Assembly: GCA_002747455.1 (NCBI GenBank)
Contig: PDPG01000021.1
Location: forward strand, 1-42,164
DNA length: 42,164 nt
Direction of reading: 5' to 3'
From: Pseudomonadota bacterium
GTDB taxonomy: Bacteria; Pseudomonadota; Gammaproteobacteria; Thiotrichales; Thiotrichaceae
The position numbers were made by a program, and so were the translations under genes. Below the pieces are notes generated by a model that was not told the origin of the DNA, did no database searches, and worked only from the letters and a program-made list of their open reading frames with translations. Below, piece after piece: positions 37,819 through 42,164 of the stretch (position 1 is the first letter of the stretch; each line of letters opens with the position of its first letter).

Positions 37819-38277
37819 ATGAATAAAATAACATCAATACTTATCCTTATTAGCAGCCTGTTTTTTATCACCGCCTGTAGTTCGGGCGCGGGAATCAAGG
37901 GCATTGCCGAGCCACCACAAGTGTCAGTACAAAATGTCCAACTAAAAGGTCTTAACTGGCGGGGTGGACAGGCCGATTTCACATTAAAGGTTAGCAACCC
38001 AAACACCTTTCCTTTGCCGCTTTCTGGCTTTGACTATCGCTTGCGCTTAAATGATGTGGACGTTGCCAGTGGTAATCGTGAGCAGTCAATGACAATTCCC
38101 GCACGTCAGAGCCAACAAGTATCCGTGCCTCTGAGTCTGAGTTTTGTTAATATGGCCTCCATGTTGCCAAGCTTGTTACGACAGGGCACAATACAATACG
38201 CACTCATGGGATCGGTGCATTTACCGTGGTTCAAGATTCCATTTAAACGCTCAGGCACGACGAATTTGAGACCCTGA
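37819..38277 (+). CDS. LEA type 2 (LEA14/WHy-like) lipoprotein
   Basis: 152 aa from the ATG at 37819; a GTG at 37789 would add ten residues before an obvious signal peptide. The lipoprotein signal is MNKITSILILISSLFFITAC with a lipobox ending at Cys20. The mature part is a single immunoglobulin-like LEA2/WHy domain: 'PPQVSVQNVQLKGLNWRGGQ', 'ADFTLKVSNPNTFPLPLSGFDYRL' and 'IPARQSQQVSVPLSLSF'. Such proteins are desiccation- or stress-linked in some organisms, but in gammaproteobacteria they are mostly uncharacterised outer-membrane-anchored proteins. It lies between apbC and dcd, ending 3 bp before dcd. Confidence 0.85.
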   Translation: MNKITSILILISSLFFITACSSGAGIKGIAEPPQVSVQNVQLKGLNWRGGQADFTLKVSNPNTFPLPLSGFDYRLRLNDVDVASGNREQSMTIPARQSQQVSVPLSLSFVNMASMLPSLLRQGTIQYALMGSVHLPWFKIPFKRSGTTNLRP

Positions 38278-38280
38278 TTT

Positions 38281-38847
38281 ATGAGTATCAAAGCAGATCG
38301 CTGGATACGCGAGATGTCGCAACAGCATGGTATGATTGAGCCATATGCTGAATCGCAAGTTCGCACTGTAAATGACCAACGCATTATTTCTTATGGCACA
38401 TCAAGCTATGGCTACGATGTGCGCTGTGCGGATGAATTCAAGATATTTACAAACATTAATTCTGCCGTGGTAGACCCAAAGGCATTTGATGAGAACAGTT
38501 TTGTTGATGTTCAATCGGATGTCTGCATTATTCCGCCTAACTCTTTCGCTTTGGCCCGGACGGTTGAGTATTTCCGCATTCCTCGCAGTGTATTGACAAT
38601 TTGTTTGGGCAAATCCACCTATGCGCGTTGTGGGATCATTGTAAATGTCACACCGCTAGAACCGGAGTGGGAAGGGCATGTGACTCTGGAGTTTTCCAAT
38701 ACCACAACATTGCCCGCAAAGATTTATGCCAATGAGGGTGTCGCACAAATGTTGTTCCTTGAGTCCGATGAGGTATGCGAAACCTCTTATTTAGATCGCG
38801 GTGGAAAATATCAGGGACAAACTGGCGTCACCCTACCGCGCACCTGA
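38281..38847 (+). CDS. dcd: dCTP deaminase
   Basis: A 188-aa trimeric enzyme deaminating dCTP to dUTP, the main route to dTTP in proteobacteria. Motifs are '[21 protein letters not shown]', '[20 protein letters not shown]', '[31 protein letters not shown]' (catalytic Glu region) and the C-terminal '[13 protein letters not shown]'. It starts 3 bp after the LEA2 gene with a weak ribosome-binding site, suggesting coupling. Confidence 0.96.
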   Translation: MSIKADRWIREMSQQHGMIEPYAESQVRTVNDQRIISYGTSSYGYDVRCADEFKIFTNINSAVVDPKAFDENSFVDVQSDVCIIPPNSFALARTVEYFRIPRSVLTICLGKSTYARCGIIVNVTPLEPEWEGHVTLEFSNTTTLPAKIYANEGVAQMLFLESDEVCETSYLDRGGKYQGQTGVTLPRT

Positions 38848-38870
38848 CCTTTGCCAAACCGGAGTGAACA

Positions 38871-39254
38871 ATGAGAACTGAAAAGGTTTTTTTTGCATTT
38901 TTCATCGTACTCGCGCTAACGCTAAATTTCGGATTCTTTTTAGGTGATTTCTCGAATATAGAACACCACAACGTTTACGAATTATTTGCCGCAATTGTCG
39001 TGAGCTTGATTGCAACTGTTCTCAAGTTTGGTGACCGCACCCATATCGGCTCGGTCTTTTTAGCCACCAGTCTGGTCGCTGATTTGCAGCTCATCTGCGC
39101 AGCGATTGTCTGGGGAGTTCACTCACCGGTTGGGAGTTTTGAAATGACTGAACATAGCGTCTCAACGATTGTTTCACTCAGTGGAGGAGCGCTGCTGGCC
39201 AATGTCATTTCAGTCATTTTGTTAGTTTCTGAAACAGTCAATCTGCGCCGTTAA
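38871..39254 (+). CDS. DUF6394 family membrane protein
   Basis: A 127-aa integral membrane protein with four hydrophobic helices (about 7-24, 37-52, 61-83 and 98-121) joined by short loops, including 'FSNIEHHNVYELFAAI' and 'KFGDRTHIGSVF'. It matches my recollection of DUF6394, a small membrane family often encoded next to RCK-type potassium channels, as here (17 bp before the channel gene). GGAG lies 7 bases before the ATG. It may be an accessory subunit of the channel, which is inferred from position only. Confidence 0.7.
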   Translation: MRTEKVFFAFFIVLALTLNFGFFLGDFSNIEHHNVYELFAAIVVSLIATVLKFGDRTHIGSVFLATSLVADLQLICAAIVWGVHSPVGSFEMTEHSVSTIVSLSGGALLANVISVILLVSETVNLRR

Positions 39255-39271
39255 GCTGATTCCCCTTAGCT

Positions 39272-40981
39272 ATGCCAAACCTCGTTTATCTGCTACTCCG
39301 GCGACTTAGAACACCGCTTATTACATTGATCGTGGTGTATGCTGTCTCCATGCTGGGCTACGTGCTGATACCAGGTGATGATGGCAGTGAAACGCCTTAC
39401 TACATGTCCTTTTTTGAGGCCTTTTACTTCGTCAGCTTCATGGGCACGACCATTGGCTTTGGCGAAATTCCTTATGCTTTTACCCAATGGCAGCGTTATT
39501 GGACACTAATTTGCCTGTATGCAACGGTTATTAGTTGGTTGTACGGAATAGGCTCCCTATTAAGCGCATTTCAAGACCCGGCTTTTCGCCAACAAATGAA
39601 ATTAAGTGGCTTTAGACGCAGTGTCAACCGGATTCGCCAGCCGTTTTATTTGATCTGTGGCTACGGGGAGACTGGGCGTAAGCTGGTTGAGGATTTGGCA
39701 AATGATGGGATTCTGTCCGTGGTATTGGACCCAGAGGAGGGGCCAATCAATGAACTCGAAGTAAATGACCTGGCGATTTCACCCTTATGGCTAAGGGCCG
39801 ATGCTTCTGACGCGCAAGTACTGGAGCTTGCAGGCATCAACCACCCACGATGTTCCGGGATTATCTCGCTGGCAAATAATGACCGTGTCAATCTGACCAT
39901 TGCAATCGTGGCTCAGTTGTTAAACAAGCATGTACGTTTGATTGCCCGTGCGGATACCAAGGAAGCAGAGGCAAACATCCTTTCTTTTGGCGCGAATGAG
40001 GTGATTAACCCGTTTGAAACCTTTGCATCCCGATTAGCGCTGGCCATTCATTCACCCGGGTTGCACCTGATTTATGAATGGACCACTGGCCCTCGTCATC
40101 GTCGAGCGGATGAAATTTATTTACCAAAAAACGGGCGTTGGATTATTTGTGGCTTTGGTAACTTTGGGCGTTCAGTCTACCAATTCCTTGACGATATTGG
40201 TGAGCAGCTATGCGTAGTAGAGCCAGATCGTCACCTCCGTGACTTGCCCGCTGGCACCATTATTGGTCGCCCAACGGAAGCAGCCACATTAAAAAAAGCG
40301 GGTATTGATGATGCTGTGGGCATTATTGCCAGCACAGGTAATGACCCTGATAACCTATCTGTATTAATGACCGCTCATGAGCTCAATCCAAGTATCTTCC
40401 GCGTCGCCAATCAAAACGAGGAAAAAAACCGGCCTATTTTTGAAGCCGCTAACCTGGATGTGGTCATGCAACGCGGAAATCTTATTTCTGACAAGATTTT
40501 TGCCCTGATTCGTACCCCACTTCTGGGGGACTTTCTGCGAATTGTCGCCCGCTTTAAGAATGAGCGTGCAAACTTGCTCGCCAGCCGCATGATCGCGGTG
40601 GTCGGTGATGAATTTCCTGAATTATGGGAATTTGAAGTGAACATCGAAGAAACACCGGCACTTTACGAACGGTTGGATAAATGCCAGATTGTTGTCGGTG
40701 ACTTACTGCGACATCCTGATCATCGCGAAAAAAATATTGAAGCCATTATGCTGTTCTTAAAGCGCGGTGAGGGGAATGTCATTCTCCCTGAAAGCAACCG
40801 CCTGGTCCATCGTGGAGACCGCTTCTTGATGTGTGGCACTCAAAAAGCCCACCGCAATCTGCAAATTATCACCCGTAATGCGAAGTATCTTGAGTACGTG
40901 ATGACAGGGGAGTTACTACCCGATAGCTGGGTTTGGCAGAAATTTATGGAAAAAGATGAGACGACCGAGTGGATTGAGTAA
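39272..40981 (+). CDS. Potassium channel family protein with two TrkA/RCK modules
   Basis: 569 aa. There are two membrane helices (about 14-33 and 77-99) around a pore loop with filter TTIGFGE (59-65), a variant of TVGYGD. A first RCK/TrkA-N domain follows (LICGYGETG, 128-135) and a second one (IICGFGNFG, 291-299), then a TrkA-C-like region near 'NVILPESNRLVHRGDRFLMCG'. A 2TM pore fused to tandem RCKs implies a ligand-gated K+ (or related cation) channel, probably nucleotide-regulated. No clear ribosome-binding site precedes the ATG. Probably co-transcribed with the DUF6394 gene. Convergent with the AP2-like gene (12 bp). Confidence 0.88.
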   Translation: MPNLVYLLLRRLRTPLITLIVVYAVSMLGYVLIPGDDGSETPYYMSFFEAFYFVSFMGTTIGFGEIPYAFTQWQRYWTLICLYATVISWLYGIGSLLSAFQDPAFRQQMKLSGFRRSVNRIRQPFYLICGYGETGRKLVEDLANDGILSVVLDPEEGPINELEVNDLAISPLWLRADASDAQVLELAGINHPRCSGIISLANNDRVNLTIAIVAQLLNKHVRLIARADTKEAEANILSFGANEVINPFETFASRLALAIHSPGLHLIYEWTTGPRHRRADEIYLPKNGRWIICGFGNFGRSVYQFLDDIGEQLCVVEPDRHLRDLPAGTIIGRPTEAATLKKAGIDDAVGIIASTGNDPDNLSVLMTAHELNPSIFRVANQNEEKNRPIFEAANLDVVMQRGNLISDKIFALIRTPLLGDFLRIVARFKNERANLLASRMIAVVGDEFPELWEFEVNIEETPALYERLDKCQIVVGDLLRHPDHREKNIEAIMLFLKRGEGNVILPESNRLVHRGDRFLMCGTQKAHRNLQIITRNAKYLEYVMTGELLPDSWVWQKFMEKDETTEWIE

Positions 40982-40993
40982 ATGGTTCACTTA

Positions 40994-41692
40994 TCAAAGA
41001 TTGGAGTGCATCATTCTTAAATTTTTTTCCATTAAGTGAGTGCTGTCCTCATTGCTGACCTTTTTTTCGGCTTCTAACAATTCATCCGGCAAACGGTGCT
41101 CCTGAATCTCATAACCCTGCCGGTTCTGCCAATCCATAATTAATCTAAACTGCTCGATAGGTGGCTTTTTGGCAAGCAGATGATCGTATTGCTTAATCTG
41201 CTTGGTTTCGGCAAGGTAAGTCACAGCTTTCAACCAAGCCAGATCAAAACCAAGCGTCTTAATGTTAAATTTGCGAATATACTTCTTGCCTTCAACACTG
41301 CCGGATACAACAAAGTAGGGGGTGTAAATGACCGATGTGTAGATTTTCTTCCGGCCGGGTTTGGCCTTTTTCGCCCGTGACTGACGGCGTTTAATATGGC
41401 GCACAAATTTCATTTTGATCCCAGAAACGCCCGTCACATAAGCAGAGTTCTGAGGTCGCTCAACCTTGAGGCGGTCGCGCTGGCTCTTTTCCAGACTGGC
41501 TTCAAATTCCCACTCTGACAACAGGGCTTCTGCTTCTTTTCGCACTGCTGCGATTTCTTGACCTTTAATGCCAAACCAACGTTGCCGGTTTTTCTTCTCA
41601 CTGGCAAAGTAGCGGGTCACACGGAAACCTCTGAACCCAGAAGGATGTACAGTCTCAGTGTGATCATAGATTGGCATGGGGTACACACTCAC
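40994..41692 (-). CDS. AP2-like DNA-binding domain protein
   Basis: 232 aa, very basic. The frame starts with GTG at 41692; an ATG at 41677 (MPIYDHTETVHPSGFRGFRV) is an alternative and neither has a good ribosome-binding site. Two tandem segments look like AP2 folds. Residues ~17-64 are 'GFRGFRVTRYF...RWFGIKGQEIAAVRKEAEALLSEW'. Residues ~85-165 are 'VTGVSGIKMKFVRHIKR...YFVVSGSVEGKKYIRKFNIKTLG' and 'FDLAWLKAVTYLAETKQI'. This three-strand-plus-helix pattern with a Gly/Arg-rich first strand occurs in prokaryotic AP2 proteins linked to phage and homing endonucleases. Upstream are two inverted repeats. The domain call is by pattern and moderately sure. Confidence 0.5.
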   Translation of the reverse strand: MSVYPMPIYDHTETVHPSGFRGFRVTRYFASEKKNRQRWFGIKGQEIAAVRKEAEALLSEWEFEASLEKSQRDRLKVERPQNSAYVTGVSGIKMKFVRHIKRRQSRAKKAKPGRKKIYTSVIYTPYFVVSGSVEGKKYIRKFNIKTLGFDLAWLKAVTYLAETKQIKQYDHLLAKKPPIEQFRLIMDWQNRQGYEIQEHRLPDELLEAEKKVSNEDSTHLMEKNLRMMHSNL

Positions 41693-41726
41693 TTCTTCAT
41701 TGAGTGATGATTATCCCATAAAATAA

Positions 41727-41742
41727 CCCTATAAATATAGGG
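41727..41742. repeat. Perfect inverted repeat upstream of the AP2-like gene
   Basis: CCCTATA-AA-TATAGGG, 7-bp arms with a 2-base centre, lies 34 bases upstream of the AP2-like gene start. It has the size and symmetry of an operator. Confidence 0.5.
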
Positions 41743-41750
41743 AGTATACC

Positions 41751-41776
41751 AATAAGAACATTAGTATTTTCTTATT
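41751..41776. repeat. Second inverted repeat between AP2-like gene and broken ORF
   Basis: AATAAGAA (41751-41758) and TTCTTATT (41769-41776) form an 8-bp inverted repeat with a 10-base spacer, 8 bases from the preceding dyad. Together the two dyads fill the divergent promoter space; the rest of 41693-41830 shows no gene. Confidence 0.45.
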
Positions 41777-41830
41777 AGGCCCAAAACCAACGTTCGTGTC
41801 ACCAGGGGCAATTAGCCAGTGACAGTCTCA

Positions 41831-42122
41831 ATGCCTAATCGCTTGCTCAAATCCAACGGGAACAAACCATATGGATTAATTCGGCCATAAAACAGAGGGT
41901 AATGTCATACAAATTCATCCAGATCACGAAGCTCTTCTTCACAAAGGACTTGGAACCATTTTGGGCGGTATTATGTATGGTTCTAGTAAGGATGAAGGAA
42001 CAAATGACTACTCTCTTTGGAGAAAAAATGGAGCTATATCTTTACCTACAGCGGGGAGTACCCAAAAGACGAACCTTCCACATTTGGTACATTTAAAGGC
42101 TAATGATGCAAGCAACACATAA
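41831..42122 (+). pseudogene. Probable frameshifted small gene of unknown family
   Basis: From ATG 41831 the frame reads MPNRLLKSNGNKPYGLIRP and stops at 41890. The next frame, open from 41880 to TAA 42122, has natural-looking hydrophilic sequence (FGHKTEGNVIQIHPDHEALL ... GTILGGIMYGSSKDEGTNDY) but no early start codon. Joining the two after KPYGL by removing one base (in TTAATTC near 41879) gives a continuous ~97-aa protein. The downstream lipoprotein ORF overlaps its end by 17 bp with a proper ribosome-binding site, as in an operon, which supports the second frame being real. It could be a decayed gene, programmed frameshift or sequencing error. Confidence 0.45.
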
Positions 42123-42164
42123 TATATTTTTATTATCCTCTCTAATATTTACAGGTTCATGTCA
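42106..42164 (+). CDS. Start of a putative lipoprotein (runs off right edge)
   Basis: The ATG at 42106 has AAAGG 6 bases upstream. The 19 visible residues, MQATHNIFLLSSLIFTGSC, look like a type II signal peptide ending at a lipobox-like TGSC. The frame is open at the window edge and overlaps the preceding ORF end by 17 bp. The identity of the mature protein cannot be known here. Confidence 0.45.
   Translation, partial: MQATHNIFLLSSLIFTGSC

Noticed and set aside
41902..42096. 64-codon ORF at the right edge
   Set aside because: It is in a different frame from the natural-looking sequence that ends at 42122 and overlaps the lipoprotein start; poor ribosome-binding site.

Overview
The window looks like chromosomal DNA of a gammaproteobacterium with roughly even base composition. 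It has bpt and aat, short-form hisG, lolA next to ftsK, apbC followed by dcd, and ppsR next to ppsA. The mix of core genes, together with an exported RNase T2, a phasin-like protein and a TrkA-type channel, would fit a Thiotrichales-like marine or sulfur-oxidising lineage. That placement is inference, and the genus cannot be read from the sequence. No tRNA, rRNA, CRISPR array, prophage or complete insertion sequence was seen.

Layout. 0-0.7 kb: the 5' part of an M48-type peptidase gene running off the left edge, then a short membrane-protein remnant. 0.7-4.5 kb (minus): dapC (lysine/peptidoglycan precursor) and a DUF1800-DUF1501 pair. 4.5-7.1 kb: a 370-bp intergenic region rich in inverted repeats, then a transmembrane pseudokinase with ankyrin repeats. 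7.1-12.2 kb (minus): pepA-holC-small ORF-valS. 12.3-16.4 kb (minus): rpe, then a tightly overlapping trpE-trpG-RDD-CPBP chain preceded by a candidate Trp-rich leader peptide. 16.5-19.1 kb: an outer-membrane beta-barrel gene, an RNase T2 gene and bpt. 19.2-24.3 kb (plus): murA-hisG-aroG/F-hisD-Nif3-like. 24.3-26.8 kb (minus): an accessory cluster of small genes, three of them exported proteins and one phasin-like. 26.9-31.3 kb: an MBL-fold hydrolase divergent from ppsR, then ppsA. 31.3-38.8 kb: aat and trxB (minus), divergent from ftsK-lolA, followed by apbC, a LEA2-type lipoprotein gene and dcd. 38.9-41.0 kb: DUF6394 and a two-RCK potassium channel. 41.0-42.2 kb: an AP2-like DNA-binding gene, paired inverted repeats, a probably frameshifted ORF and the start of a lipoprotein gene.

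How the genes work together. Most are housekeeping: amino-acid biosynthesis (dapC, trpEG, hisG, hisD, DAHP synthase), envelope (murA, lolA, OMP), chromosome segregation (ftsK), replication (holC), translation (valS), N-degron tagging (bpt, aat), redox and Fe-S (trxB, apbC), and central carbon (rpe, ppsA with its regulator ppsR). The least explained parts are the pseudokinase-ankyrin protein and its structured upstream region, the small exported proteins at 24.3-26.8 kb, and the right edge with the AP2-like gene and a broken gene followed by a lipoprotein start.
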